A stretch of DNA of 64,000 nt from positions 3,224,001 through 3,288,000 of the forward strand of contig NZ_AP024590.1 of assembly GCF_018323985.1 (NCBI RefSeq), in the 5' to 3' direction. The notes beneath the pieces are model-generated. The model did no database searches. It was not told where the DNA came from and saw nothing but the letters and a program-made list of their open reading frames with translations. The stretch is from Enterobacter kobei. GTDB taxonomy: Bacteria; Pseudomonadota; Gammaproteobacteria; Enterobacterales; Enterobacteriaceae. Of this stretch, positions 16,447-25,394 are shown piece by piece (the first letter of the stretch is position 1; every line of letters begins with the position of its first letter). The position numbers and the translations under genes are program-made.

Positions 16447-18483
16447 TTAGCCTTTGATTTCAAACAGCGGCGTCTGACCTGCCACGACATGACCCTCGGC
16501 GTTAATCACCAGGCCACGGAAATCGTCAATGTTGCTGCACACGACCGGGCTAATCATGGAGCGCGCATTGGCGTTCAGATAGTCCAGATCCATTTCCAGC
16601 ACCGGCTGACCTGCCGTGACGGTAGCGCCCTCTTCCACCAGACGGGTAAAGCCCTGACCGCCCAGCGCCACGGTATCAATCCCCATGTGCACCACGATCT
16701 CAGCACCCTTGTCTGTTTCGAGGCAGAAGGCATGGTTGGTGTTGAAGATTTTTACGATGGTTCCGGCTGCCGGAGACACCACGGTTTTATCCGTTGGTTT
16801 CACTGCCACGCCGTCACCCACCGCTTTGCTGGCAAAGGCTTCATCCGGCACCTGATCCAGCGCCACAACCTCACCCGTTACCGGCGATACCAGCTGCGCG
16901 ATAGTGGCGGCATTCGGTACAGCCTGAGCGGCGGCAACCGGTGCAGCTGCTGCAGGGGCAGAGTGAGTAGCACCACCAGTTACTGGCGCTGCCGGCACGT
17001 CACCGGTGGTTTTCATGGCATTGGCAATTTTTTCCGCCACGAAACCGACGATGATCTGCACGCTGGTTTTGTTCAGACGGATCACACCGGTCGCGCCAAG
17101 GCGTTTCGCCAGCGCTTCATTGACCTGCGAGGAGTCTTTCACGTTAAGACGCAGACGGGTGATGCAGGCATCGATACCGGTCAGGTTGGCAGAACCACCG
17201 ACCGCGGCAATGTACTGACGCGCCAGGCCGTTGATGTCCTGATCTTTACCGTCGGTGCTGATGTTCACGTCCTGACCATCGGATTCGTCACCGGCAACCG
17301 CCAGTTCGCGACCCGGCGTCATCAGGTTGAATTTGGTGATCGTGAAGCGGAACACCACATAGTAAATAACGAAGAACACCAGGCCCTGCAGGATCAGCAT
17401 GTACCAGTGCGTAGCCAGCGGGTTACGGGACGACAGCACCATATCCACCAGACCGGCACTGAAGCCGAAACCGGCGATCCATTGCATGCTGGCGGCGATA
17501 AAGACGGAGATACCCGTCAGTACGGCGTGGATGAAATAGAGCACCGGTGCCACGAACATGAAGGAGAATTCCAGCGGCTCGGTGATGCCGGTAAAGAAGG
17601 CGGCAAAGGCACCGGCCATCATGATACCCAGCACTTTCGCTTTGTTCTCAGGACGCGCGCAGTGGTAAATCGCCAGCGCCGCACCCGGCAGACCGAACAT
17701 CATGATCGGGAAGAAGCCCGCCTGATAACGACCAGTGATACCCACAACCGCTTTACCAGCCTCAATGGACTGTGCGCCGCCGAGGAAGTTAGGGATGTCG
17801 TTGATGCCCGCCACGTCAAACCAGAATACGGAGTTCAGCGCGTGATGCAGGCCAACCGGGATCAGCAGACGGTTGAAGAAGGCGTACACGCCCGCGCCCA
17901 CGGAGCCGAGTTTCTGAATATGTTCACCGAAGTTTACCAGACCATCGAAAATCACCGGCCAGATATACATCAGAATGAACGCGACAACGATCATCACAAA
18001 AGAGGTGAGGATCGGCACCAGACGACGGCCGCTGAAGAAGGAGAGCGCTTTAGGCAGCTCCACACCGCTGAAACGGTTGTACAGTTCAGCGGAGATAATC
18101 CCCACCAGGATACCGACAAACTGGTTACTGATTTTACCGAATGCCGCTGGTACCTGGTCCAGAGGGATTTTCTGGATCATGGACACGGCGGCTGGCGAGC
18201 AGAGCGTGGTTAACACGAGGAAGCCAACAAAGCCTGTTAACGCCGCCGCGCCATCTTTGTCTTTGGACATACCATAAGCCACACCAATGGCAAACAGTAC
18301 GGACATGTTGTCGATAATGGCCGACCCTGATTTGATGAAGAACGCCGCCAGGGCGTTATCCCCACCCCAACCCACGGGGTCAATCCAGTAGCCGACACCC
18401 ATTAATATTGCTGCGGCAGGCAGCGTGGCGACCGGCACCATAAGCGCGCGGCCAACCTTTTGCAGATAGCCTAAAATACTCAC
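16447..18483 (-). CDS. nagE: N-acetylglucosamine PTS permease NagE (EIICBA)
   Basis: The 678-residue protein has an N-terminal EIIC membrane domain (residues 1-370), an EIIB domain with phospho-Cys440 in GIDACITRLRL, and a C-terminal EIIA domain with phospho-His599 in VVHMGIDTVALGG. It imports GlcNAc and delivers GlcNAc-6-phosphate to NagA and NagB. It is about 30 residues longer than E. coli NagE, mostly from an Ala/Pro-rich linker between EIIB and EIIA (about residues 490-530). It is divergent from nagB across a shared control region with NagC-like and CRP sites. Confidence 0.97.
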   Translation of the reverse strand: MSILGYLQKVGRALMVPVATLPAAAILMGVGYWIDPVGWGGDNALAAFFIKSGSAIIDNMSVLFAIGVAYGMSKDKDGAAALTGFVGFLVLTTLCSPAAVSMIQKIPLDQVPAAFGKISNQFVGILVGIISAELYNRFSGVELPKALSFFSGRRLVPILTSFVMIVVAFILMYIWPVIFDGLVNFGEHIQKLGSVGAGVYAFFNRLLIPVGLHHALNSVFWFDVAGINDIPNFLGGAQSIEAGKAVVGITGRYQAGFFPIMMFGLPGAALAIYHCARPENKAKVLGIMMAGAFAAFFTGITEPLEFSFMFVAPVLYFIHAVLTGISVFIAASMQWIAGFGFSAGLVDMVLSSRNPLATHWYMLILQGLVFFVIYYVVFRFTITKFNLMTPGRELAVAGDESDGQDVNISTDGKDQDINGLARQYIAAVGGSANLTGIDACITRLRLNVKDSSQVNEALAKRLGATGVIRLNKTSVQIIVGFVAEKIANAMKTTGDVPAAPVTGGATHSAPAAAAPVAAAQAVPNAATIAQLVSPVTGEVVALDQVPDEAFASKAVGDGVAVKPTDKTVVSPAAGTIVKIFNTNHAFCLETDKGAEIVVHMGIDTVALGGQGFTRLVEEGATVTAGQPVLEMDLDYLNANARSMISPVVCSNIDDFRGLVINAEGHVVAGQTPLFEIKG

Positions 18484-18595
18484 TTTTATTCCCCCTATGA
18501 AACCCTGTCGGGCATCATTACAAGCAGTTTTTTTTATAGTCCGACCAGCCTGAAGATATGGCTATTTTTTACTTACTGAATGAGTGTGTGAAAAA

Positions 18596-18616
18596 TTAAT
18601 TCGCCTCGCAAATTAA
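18596..18616. promoter_or_regulatory. NagC-like operator on the nagE side
   Basis: TTAATTCGCCTCGCAAATTAA is an imperfect palindrome with A/T arms and a CG centre, the NagC operator shape. It lies 113 bases upstream of nagE. Its centre is about 95 bases from a second site before nagB, close to nine helical turns. This agrees with the loop known for NagC at the E. coli nagE-nagB region. Confidence 0.65.
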
Positions 18617-18625
18617 ACACCCTCT

Positions 18626-18647
18626 TTTTGTGATTAAAATCACCAAA
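18626..18647. promoter_or_regulatory. CRP binding site between nagE and nagB
   Basis: TGTGA (18629-18633), six bases, then TCACC (18640-18644), with T-rich and A-rich outer flanks: a near-consensus CRP site. It lies between the two NagC-like sites, as in the E. coli control region where CRP activates both divergent promoters and favours looping. Confidence 0.8.
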
Positions 18648-18688
18648 TATCGTTATTCACCCTCCCTGCCGCTGGCTAACAACGAAAA

Positions 18689-18714
18689 CTTATTTTATGA
18701 TTCAAAAAATCAAG
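18689..18714. promoter_or_regulatory. NagC-like operator on the nagB side
   Basis: The core TTATTTTATGATTCAAAAAA (18690-18709) resembles the nagB operator of E. coli in its TTATTTT and TTCAAAAAA halves. It is about 100 bases upstream of the nagB start. Assignment by pattern and position. Confidence 0.6.
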
Positions 18715-18814
18715 ACGGATTGTTGCCACTTGATGGCGATACTGCGTTACCCTAAAAAGAGCAGGCAGCAGGTACAACCCGTCCACTTATTTATCTAAAT
18801 TGTAGAGGTGAAAC

Positions 18815-19615
18815 ATGAGACTGATCCCCCTGGCAACCGCTGAACAAGTCGGAAAATGGGCTGCCCGCCACATCGTTAATCGCATTAACGCTTTCAAGCC
18901 GACAGCGGATCGTCCGTTTGTGCTGGGACTGCCGACCGGCGGCACGCCCCTCACCGCGTACAAAGCGCTGGTAGAAATGCATAAATCGGGCCAGGTTAGC
19001 TTTAAGCACGTTGTCACCTTTAACATGGATGAATACGTGGGCCTGCCAAAAGAGCACCCGGAAAGCTATCATAGCTTTATGCACCGCAACTTTTTTGATC
19101 ACGTTGATATTCCGGCAGAAAACATCAATCTGCTGAATGGCAATGCGCCTGATATTGACGCAGAATGCCGCCAGTATGAAGAAAAAATCCGTGCGTACGG
19201 CAAAATTCACCTGTTTATGGGCGGCGTGGGCAACGATGGTCACATCGCGTTCAACGAACCGGCCTCGTCACTGGCTTCCCGCACCCGTATCAAAACGCTG
19301 ACTCATGATACCCGCGTGGCAAACTCACGCTTCTTTGATGGTGAGGTGGATCGGGTGCCAAAATATGCGCTGACCGTGGGCGTGGGTACGCTGCTGGATG
19401 CGGAAGAGGTGATGATCCTCGTGCTCGGCAACGTGAAGGCACAGGCGTTGCAGGCGGCAGTGGAAGGCAACGTTAACCACATGTGGACCATCAGCTGTCT
19501 GCAGCTGCATCCGAAAGCGGTGATCGTGTGCGATGAGCCATCCACCATGGAACTGAAAGTTAAGACGCTGAAATACTTCAACGAGTTAGAAGCCGAAAAT
19601 ATCAAAGGTCTGTAA
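18815..19615 (+). CDS. nagB: Glucosamine-6-phosphate deaminase NagB
   Basis: The 266-residue product equals the E. coli NagB length. Visible motifs are GLPTGGTPLTAYKALV (phosphate loop), FNMDEYVGLP (catalytic Asp72 region) and FMGGVGNDGHIAFNEPASSL (catalytic His/Glu region). It converts glucosamine-6-phosphate to fructose-6-phosphate and ammonia. It is the first gene of nagBACD, with a good ribosome-binding site (GAGGTGAAAC). It is divergent from nagE and probably induced when GlcNAc-6-phosphate releases NagC. Confidence 0.98.
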   Translation: MRLIPLATAEQVGKWAARHIVNRINAFKPTADRPFVLGLPTGGTPLTAYKALVEMHKSGQVSFKHVVTFNMDEYVGLPKEHPESYHSFMHRNFFDHVDIPAENINLLNGNAPDIDAECRQYEEKIRAYGKIHLFMGGVGNDGHIAFNEPASSLASRTRIKTLTHDTRVANSRFFDGEVDRVPKYALTVGVGTLLDAEEVMILVLGNVKAQALQAAVEGNVNHMWTISCLQLHPKAVIVCDEPSTMELKVKTLKYFNELEAENIKGL

Positions 19616-19623
19616 TTACGTAT

Positions 19624-19654
19624 CCGTCCTTGCCGGACCGACGGTGAAGGACGG
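19624..19654 (+). other. Hairpin between nagB and nagA
   Basis: CCGTCCTT (19624-19631) pairs with AAGGACGG (19647-19654), with inner GC-rich bases that can pair further. No T run follows, so it is not a standard terminator. A role in mRNA processing or in differential expression of nagB over nagACD is inference. Confidence 0.5.
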
Positions 19655-19680
19655 AACGCCATTTTTACCCGGGGGTCGTT

Positions 19681-20829
19681 ATGTATGCTTTAACCCATTG
19701 TCGGATTTTTACCGGCCATGAAATTCTGGATGACCATGCGCTTATTGTCGCCAATGGCCTGATCGACAGACTCTGCCCGCTGTCGGAACTGCCTTCTGGC
19801 ATTGAGCAGCGTTCGCTGGCAGGTGCCATACTGGCCCCCGGTTTTATTGATGTGCAGCTCAACGGCTGCGGCGGCGTGCAGTTTAACGATACGGCGGAAG
19901 CCGTCAGCGTTGAAACGCTGGAAATCATGCAGCGCGCGAATGAAAAATCGGGCTGCACCAGCTATCTGCCGACGCTGATCACCACCAGCGACGATCTGAT
20001 GAAACAGGGCGTGCGCGTGATGCGCGAGTACCTGGCGAAACATCCGCATCAGGCGCTGGGCCTGCATCTGGAAGGACCGTGGCTGAACATGGTGAAAAAA
20101 GGCACGCACAATCCGGAATTCGTGCGCAAGCCTGACGCCGCGCTGGTGGACTTCCTGTGCCAGAACGCCGATGTCATCACCAAAATTACCCTGGCCCCGG
20201 AAATGGCGGGCAGCGAGACCATCAGCAGACTGGCCGCCGCCGGTATTGTGGTCTCTGCCGGGCACTCCAACGCCACCCTGAAAGAAGCCAAAGCAGGCTT
20301 CCGCGCGGGTATCCGCTTTGCGACGCACTTATTTAACGCCATGCCGTACATTACCGGCCGTGAGCCGGGTCTGACCGGCGCGATCCTCGATGATGCTGAT
20401 ATTTATTGCGGTATTATTGTCGATGGTTTACATGTTGATTACAGTAACGTACGTATGGCTAAGCGTCTGAAAGGTGAGAAACTTTGCTTGGTTACCGACG
20501 CGACCGCACCCGCAGGTGCAAATATTGAGCAGTTCATTTTTGCTGGTAAAACAATATACTACCGCAATGGACTCTGTGTTGATGAAAACGGCACGCTGAG
20601 CGGTTCCGCCCTGACGATGATCGAAGGGGTGAAGAATCTGGTGGAGCACGTCAACATTGCGCTGGATGAAGCCCTGCGCATGGCGACGCTCTATCCGGCT
20701 CGCGCCATTGGCGTCGACAAGCAGTTAGGCAGTATCGCACCGGGGATGGTCGCCAACCTGACCGCCTTCACCCGCGATTATAAAGTAATCAAGACCATCG
20801 TTAATGGTAACGAGGTCGTCACTGAGTAA
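19681..20829 (+). CDS. nagA: N-acetylglucosamine-6-phosphate deacetylase NagA
   Basis: The 382-residue amidohydrolase (E. coli NagA 382) carries metal and substrate motifs GLHLEGPWLN, VSAGHSNATLKEA and FATHLFNAMPYITGREPG. The catalytic Asp lies in CLVTDATAPAG. It removes acetate from GlcNAc-6-phosphate, making the NagB substrate, and sets the level of the NagC inducer. It is the second gene of nagBACD. Confidence 0.98.
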   Translation: MYALTHCRIFTGHEILDDHALIVANGLIDRLCPLSELPSGIEQRSLAGAILAPGFIDVQLNGCGGVQFNDTAEAVSVETLEIMQRANEKSGCTSYLPTLITTSDDLMKQGVRVMREYLAKHPHQALGLHLEGPWLNMVKKGTHNPEFVRKPDAALVDFLCQNADVITKITLAPEMAGSETISRLAAAGIVVSAGHSNATLKEAKAGFRAGIRFATHLFNAMPYITGREPGLTGAILDDADIYCGIIVDGLHVDYSNVRMAKRLKGEKLCLVTDATAPAGANIEQFIFAGKTIYYRNGLCVDENGTLSGSALTMIEGVKNLVEHVNIALDEALRMATLYPARAIGVDKQLGSIAPGMVANLTAFTRDYKVIKTIVNGNEVVTE

Positions 20830-20837
20830 GTAAAAGT

Positions 20838-22058
20838 ATGACATCAGGCGGACAAGCTCAAATTGGTAACGTTGACCTCGTTAAACAACTTAACAGTGCG
20901 GCCGTTTACCGCCTGATCGATCAGCACGGACCCATTTCGCGCATCCAGATTGCCGATCACAGTCAGCTTGCTCCTGCCAGTGTCACCAAAATTACCCGCC
21001 AGCTCATTGAGCGCGGGCTTATTAAAGAAGTCGACCAGCAGGCCTCCACCGGGGGCCGCCGGGCGATTTCTATCATTACCGAAACCCGTAATTTCCACGC
21101 CATTGGCGTCCGTCTGGGCCGCCATGACACCACGCTTACCCTTTACGATCTGAGCAGCAAGACGCTGGCGGAAGAGCATTATCCGCTGCCGGAGCGCACG
21201 CAAGAGACGCTTGAACACGCGCTGCTTAATACCATCGCTTCCTTTATTGAAAGCTGTCAGCGCAAAATCCGCGAACTGATTGCCATCTCGGTGATCCTGC
21301 CGGGGCTGGTGGATCCGGAAAGCGGCGTGATCCGCTATATGCCGCATATTCAGGTAGAGAACTGGGGGCTGGTGGAGGCGCTGGAAAAGCGCTTTAACGT
21401 CACCTGTTTTGTCGGCCACGATATTCGTAGTCTGGCACTGGCGGAGCACTATTTTGGCGCAAGCCAGGACTGCGAAGACTCCATTCTGGTGCGCGTGCAT
21501 CGCGGCACCGGTGCCGGGATCATCTCTAACGGGCGGATTTTTATCGGCCGTAACGGCAATGTCGGCGAAATCGGCCATATCCAGGTGGAACCGCTCGGCG
21601 AACGCTGCCACTGCGGTAATTTCGGCTGTCTGGAAACCGTGGCCGCCAACGCCGCGATTGAACAGCGTGTGCGCCAGCTGCTGGAAAAAGGCTATCAGAG
21701 TCGCGTAACGCTGGAAGACTGTTCCATTAAAGCGATCTGCAAGGCCGCCAATAAAGGCGATCCCCTCGCCTGCGAAGTAGTGGAACACGTTGGTCGTCAT
21801 CTCGGTAAAACCATCGCGATCGCGATAAATCTGTTTAATCCGCAAAAAGTGGTGATTGCCGGCGAAATCGTCGAGGCGGAAAAAGTGCTGCTGACGGCCA
21901 TTGAAGGCTGTATCAATACGCAGGCGCTAAAAGCCTTCCGCAAAAATCTGCCGGTGGTGCGCTCGACCCTCGACCATCGCTCGGCGATCGGCGCGTTCGC
22001 GCTGGTCAAACGTGCGATGCTTAACGGCATCCTGCTGCAACGGTTGCTGGAAAGCTAA
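20838..22058 (+). CDS. nagC: Transcriptional repressor NagC (ROK family)
   Basis: The 406-residue product is identical in length to E. coli NagC. The N-terminal winged helix-turn-helix (AAVYRLIDQHGPISRIQIAD, then SVTKITRQLIERG) is followed by a ROK sugar-binding domain. That domain has the zinc motif CHCGNFGCLETVAAN. NagC represses nag and chiP operons and is relieved by GlcNAc-6-phosphate. It starts eight bases after nagA. Likely operators are visible at nagE/nagB and upstream of chiP. Confidence 0.98.
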   Translation: MTSGGQAQIGNVDLVKQLNSAAVYRLIDQHGPISRIQIADHSQLAPASVTKITRQLIERGLIKEVDQQASTGGRRAISIITETRNFHAIGVRLGRHDTTLTLYDLSSKTLAEEHYPLPERTQETLEHALLNTIASFIESCQRKIRELIAISVILPGLVDPESGVIRYMPHIQVENWGLVEALEKRFNVTCFVGHDIRSLALAEHYFGASQDCEDSILVRVHRGTGAGIISNGRIFIGRNGNVGEIGHIQVEPLGERCHCGNFGCLETVAANAAIEQRVRQLLEKGYQSRVTLEDCSIKAICKAANKGDPLACEVVEHVGRHLGKTIAIAINLFNPQKVVIAGEIVEAEKVLLTAIEGCINTQALKAFRKNLPVVRSTLDHRSAIGAFALVKRAMLNGILLQRLLES

Positions 22059-22101
22059 GGCGATCATATAGTCGGGCCTTCATTTTTTATCCGGGTAGTC
22101 C

Positions 22102-22854
22102 ATGACCATTAAGAATGTAATTTGTGATATTGACGGCGTGCTAATGCATGACAACGTTGCTGTGCCGGGCGCTGCTGAGTTTCTGACACGGGTGATGGAA
22201 AAAGGCATGCCGCTGGTGCTGTTAACCAATTACCCCTCGCAAACCGGGCAGGATCTGGCAAACCGCTTTGCCTCAGCGGGCATTGATGTGCCGGACAGCG
22301 TGTTTTACACCTCCGCGATGGCTACCGCTGATTTTCTTAAGCGTCAGGAAGGCAAAAAAGCCTATGTGGTGGGCGAAGGTGCGCTGATCCATGAGCTGTA
22401 TAAAGCTGGCTTTACCATTACCGACATCAATCCTGATTTTGTGATTGTTGGTGAGACCCGCTCTTACAACTGGGAGATGATGCATAAGGCGTCGTTCTTT
22501 GTCGCCAACGGCGCACGTTTTATTGCCACTAACCCTGATACTCACGGGCGCGGTTTCTATCCAGCCTGTGGCGCACTCTGTGCGGGCATCGAGAAAATCT
22601 CAGGCCGCAAGCCGTTTGTGGTGGGCAAACCCAGCCCGTGGATCATCCGTGCAGCGCTCAACACGATGCAGGCGCACTCAGAGCATACGGTGATCGTGGG
22701 CGATAACCTGCGCACCGATATTCTGGCTGGCTTCCAGGCCGGGCTTGAGACCATTCTGGTGCTCTCTGGCGTGTCGCAAATCGATGACATCGATAATATG
22801 CCGTTCAGACCGAGCTGGATTTACCCGTCCGTCGCTGAAATCGACGTGATCTGA
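22102..22854 (+). CDS. nagD: HAD-family phosphatase NagD
   Basis: The 250-residue HAD-superfamily phosphatase starts with the nucleophile motif CDIDGVLMHDN (Asp9, Asp11). It has LLTNYPSQTG (motif II) and VGKPSPWIIRAALN with VGDNLRTDILAG (motifs III/IV). E. coli NagD removes phosphate from nucleotides such as UMP; its link to GlcNAc use is not settled. It is the last gene of nagBACD. A GC-rich inverted repeat (CCCGGC with GCCGGG) follows the stop without a T run. Confidence 0.97.
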   Translation: MTIKNVICDIDGVLMHDNVAVPGAAEFLTRVMEKGMPLVLLTNYPSQTGQDLANRFASAGIDVPDSVFYTSAMATADFLKRQEGKKAYVVGEGALIHELYKAGFTITDINPDFVIVGETRSYNWEMMHKASFFVANGARFIATNPDTHGRGFYPACGALCAGIEKISGRKPFVVGKPSPWIIRAALNTMQAHSEHTVIVGDNLRTDILAGFQAGLETILVLSGVSQIDDIDNMPFRPSWIYPSVAEIDVI

Positions 22855-22954
22855 TTGCACGCTTGCCCGGCGGCGCAGGTTTGCCGGGTCTGCACAAAAT
22901 CCTGTGCTACTTCGTTACCGGACAAACAGTCCTGTTCAATAAAATCCCTCAAAA

Positions 22955-23044
22955 ATTGCCGATCCGCTAATTATTACGTCCCTTTCATGTGACTTTTTCA
23001 GGGATCGGCAATACGAATTACACTATTTATTGCCGGGTCGCTAA
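22955..23044. repeat. Three-copy box in the asnB upstream region
   Basis: ATTGCCGATCC (22955-22965) recurs as an exact 11-base inverted copy at 23002-23012. The longer form ATTGCCGATCCGCTAA (22955-22970) recurs as the direct copy ATTGCCGGGTCGCTAA at 23029-23044, 13 of 16 bases the same. The set lies 87 to 176 bases upstream of asnB. It looks like a multi-site operator; the regulator is not known to me. Confidence 0.55.
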
Positions 23045-23130
23045 AACGCTTGCACCCCCTGCCCCTTTACGGCATTTTCGTTAACAGGCGATAACACAAC
23101 GCAACATTACAGGGTTAACGGAGAAGGGTT

Positions 23131-24795
23131 ATGTGTTCTATTTTTGGCGTACTGGATATTAAAACTGACGCGGTTGAACTGCGCAAAAAAGCACTTGAGC
23201 TGTCACGTCTGATGCGCCACCGCGGTCCGGACTGGTCTGGCGTCTATGCCAGCGATAAAGCCATTCTTGCCCATGAGCGTCTGTCGATTGTTGACGTCAA
23301 CGCCGGTGCCCAGCCGCTGTATAACGAACAAAAAACCCATGCGCTGGCTGTTAACGGTGAAATCTACAACCATCAGGCGCTGCGCGCTGAATACGGTGAG
23401 CGTTACGCATTCCAGACCGGTTCTGACTGCGAAGTGATCCTCGCGCTGTATCAGGAAAAAGGGCCGGAATTTCTTGACGAATTACAGGGGATGTTTGCCT
23501 TCATCCTGTATGACACTGAAAAAGACGCGTACCTGATTGGCCGTGACCATATCGGCATCATCCCGCTGTACATGGGTTATGACGAACACGGCAACATGTT
23601 CATCGCCTCTGAAATGAAAGCGCTGGTGCCAGTGTGCCGCACCATTAAAGAGTTCCCGGCAGGCAGCTACCTGTGGAGCAAAGACGGTGAGATCCGCAGT
23701 TACTACCAGCGTGACTGGTTCGACTATGACGCGGTAAAAGATAACGTCACCAACAAAGACGAGCTGCGTAACGCGCTGGAAGAAGCGGTGAAAAGCCACC
23801 TGATGTCTGACGTACCCTACGGCGTGCTGCTCTCCGGCGGCCTGGACTCCTCCGTTATCTCGGCGATTACCAAAAAATACGCCGCGCGCCGTGTGGAAGA
23901 TCAGGAACGTTCAGAAGCCTGGTGGCCGCAGTTGCACTCCTTCGCCGTGGGCCTGGTTGGCTCGCCGGATCTGAAGGCGGCGCAGGAAGTGGCAAACCAT
24001 CTGGGCACCGTGCACCATGAAATTCATTTCACCGTGCAGGAAGGGCTGGATGCGATCCGCGACGTGATCTATCACATTGAAACCTATGATGTCACGACGA
24101 TCCGCGCGTCAACGCCGATGTACCTGATGTCACGTAAAATCAAAGCGATGGGCATTAAAATGGTGCTCTCTGGCGAAGGTTCTGATGAAGTGTTTGGCGG
24201 CTATCTCTATTTCCACAAAGCGCCGGATGCCAAAGAGCTACACGAAGAAACCGTGCGTAAATTGCAGGCGTTGCATATGTTTGACTGCGCCCGTGCCAAC
24301 AAGGCGATGTCTGCCTGGGGTGTGGAAGCCCGCGTGCCCTTCCTGGATAAGAAATTCCTCGACGTGGCGATGCGTATCAACCCGCAGGATAAAATGTGCG
24401 GCAACGGCAAGATGGAAAAACATGTATTGCGCGAATGTTTTGAGTCGTACCTGCCGGCAAGCGTAGCGTGGCGTCAGAAAGAGCAGTTCTCTGATGGTGT
24501 GGGCTACAGCTGGATCGACTCGCTGAAAGAAGTGGCCGCCCAGCAGATAACCGATCAGCAACTGGCAACCGCAAGCTACCGTTTCCCGTACAATACGCCG
24601 TCCTCAAAAGAAGGCTATCTGTACCGCGAGATTTTTGAAGAGCTGTTCCCGGTCGCAAGCGCCGCAGAATGCGTGCCTGGCGGCCCGTCAGTGGCCTGTT
24701 CGTCGGCAAAAGCCATCGAATGGGATGAAGCCTTCAAAACCATGAACGATCCATCAGGCCGCGCGGTGGGTGTCCACCAGTCAGCCTACAAATAA
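23131..24795 (+). CDS. asnB: Asparagine synthetase B, glutamine-hydrolysing
   Basis: The 554-residue product (same as E. coli AsnB) has the class II amidotransferase start Met-Cys (catalytic Cys2 after Met removal) and RLSIVDVNAGAQPLYNE. The synthetase domain has the ATP pyrophosphatase loop LLSGGLDSSVISAI and GEGSDEVFGGYLY. It makes asparagine from aspartate, glutamine and ATP in the cytosol. It is a single gene with its own terminator. The 276-base region after nagD holds a repeated box that may control it. Confidence 0.98.
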   Translation: MCSIFGVLDIKTDAVELRKKALELSRLMRHRGPDWSGVYASDKAILAHERLSIVDVNAGAQPLYNEQKTHALAVNGEIYNHQALRAEYGERYAFQTGSDCEVILALYQEKGPEFLDELQGMFAFILYDTEKDAYLIGRDHIGIIPLYMGYDEHGNMFIASEMKALVPVCRTIKEFPAGSYLWSKDGEIRSYYQRDWFDYDAVKDNVTNKDELRNALEEAVKSHLMSDVPYGVLLSGGLDSSVISAITKKYAARRVEDQERSEAWWPQLHSFAVGLVGSPDLKAAQEVANHLGTVHHEIHFTVQEGLDAIRDVIYHIETYDVTTIRASTPMYLMSRKIKAMGIKMVLSGEGSDEVFGGYLYFHKAPDAKELHEETVRKLQALHMFDCARANKAMSAWGVEARVPFLDKKFLDVAMRINPQDKMCGNGKMEKHVLRECFESYLPASVAWRQKEQFSDGVGYSWIDSLKEVAAQQITDQQLATASYRFPYNTPSSKEGYLYREIFEELFPVASAAECVPGGPSVACSSAKAIEWDEAFKTMNDPSGRAVGVHQSAYK

Positions 24796-24811
24796 GTCGG
24801 TGTTATCATTA

Positions 24812-24838
24812 CAGGCCCTGCGGGGCCTGTTTCGTTTA
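24812..24838 (+). terminator. Intrinsic terminator after asnB
   Basis: CAGGCCC and GGGCCTG pair around a four-base loop (24812-24829), followed by TTTCGTTT. It lies 17 bases after the asnB stop. Confidence 0.88.
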
Positions 24839-24914
24839 ATTGCTGAATAATGCGGCAGGCTGTTCACAACACATCCAAACAGTCACAATCCGGCAATTTT
24901 CGATGAAAAAGGTA

Positions 24915-24943
24915 TTGACCATCATCGGCCCAGTACGCATAAT
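24915..24943 (+). promoter_or_regulatory. Sigma-70 promoter of the tRNA cluster
   Basis: TTGACC (24915-24920), a 17-base spacer, then CATAAT (24938-24943). A GC-rich discriminator (GCGCCCCGC) follows, typical of stable RNA promoters under stringent control. It is about 40 bases upstream of the first tRNA, and no other gene lies between. Confidence 0.78.
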
Positions 24944-24983
24944 GCGCCCCGCAACGCCGATAAGGTAACGCGAAAAAAAAGAT

Positions 24984-25060
24984 GGCTACGTAGCTCAGCT
25001 GGTTAGAGCACATCACTCATAATGATGGGGTCACAGGTTCGATTCCCGTCGTAGCCACCA
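24984..25060 (+). tRNA. metT: tRNA-Met (elongator, anticodon CAT)
   Basis: 77 bases with encoded CCA. GGCTACG pairs with CGTAGCC in the acceptor stem; D-loop AGCTCAGCTGGTTAGAGC; anticodon loop CTCATAA with CAT at 25018-25020; T-loop GGTTCGATTCCC. It matches the E. coli elongator Met tRNA in order and almost in sequence and lacks the initiator features. First gene of a seven-tRNA unit. Confidence 0.97.
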
Positions 25061-25070
25061 TCTTTTTTTT

Positions 25071-25155
25071 GCGGGAGTGGCGAAATTGGTAGACGCACCA
25101 GATTTAGGTTCTGGCGCCGCAAGGTGTGCGAGTTCAAGTCTCGCCTCCCGCACCA
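25071..25155 (+). tRNA. leuW: tRNA-Leu (anticodon TAG)
   Basis: 85 bases with encoded CCA and a long variable arm, as class II leucine tRNAs have. GCGGGAG pairs with CTCCCGC. Anticodon TAG lies at 25105-25107 in the loop ATTTAGGTT. It reads CUA-type codons and lies ten bases after metT, as in E. coli. Confidence 0.97.
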
Positions 25156-25177
25156 TTCCCAGTAAGCGTTGCACGGA

Positions 25178-25252
25178 TGGGGTATCGCCAAGCGGTAAGG
25201 CACCGGTTTTTGATACCGGCATTCCCTGGTTCGAATCCAGGTACCCCAGCCA
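25178..25252 (+). tRNA. glnU: tRNA-Gln (anticodon TTG), first copy
   Basis: 75 bases with encoded CCA. Acceptor TGGGGTA with TACCCCA; anticodon stem CCGGT/ACCGG around TTTTGAT, so TTG. It is identical in sequence to the next gene, glnW. Confidence 0.97.
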
Positions 25253-25289
25253 CTTTTCTTCGACTCCTGTGTGTAAACACGTCAGTCGT

Positions 25290-25364
25290 TGGGGTATCGC
25301 CAAGCGGTAAGGCACCGGTTTTTGATACCGGCATTCCCTGGTTCGAATCCAGGTACCCCAGCCA
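25290..25364 (+). tRNA. glnW: tRNA-Gln (anticodon TTG), second copy
   Basis: 75 bases, identical to glnU 37 bases upstream. The tandem identical copies match the E. coli order and may exchange sequence by recombination. Confidence 0.97.
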
Positions 25365-25394
25365 GTCGATGGCTGGTAAAGCAGTAAAAAATTT

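Noticed and set aside
16489..18213. Long open frame (574 codons) opposite nagE
   Set aside because: It is a shadow of nagE: His- and Arg-rich, with no domain, and nagE has intact phosphorylation sites.
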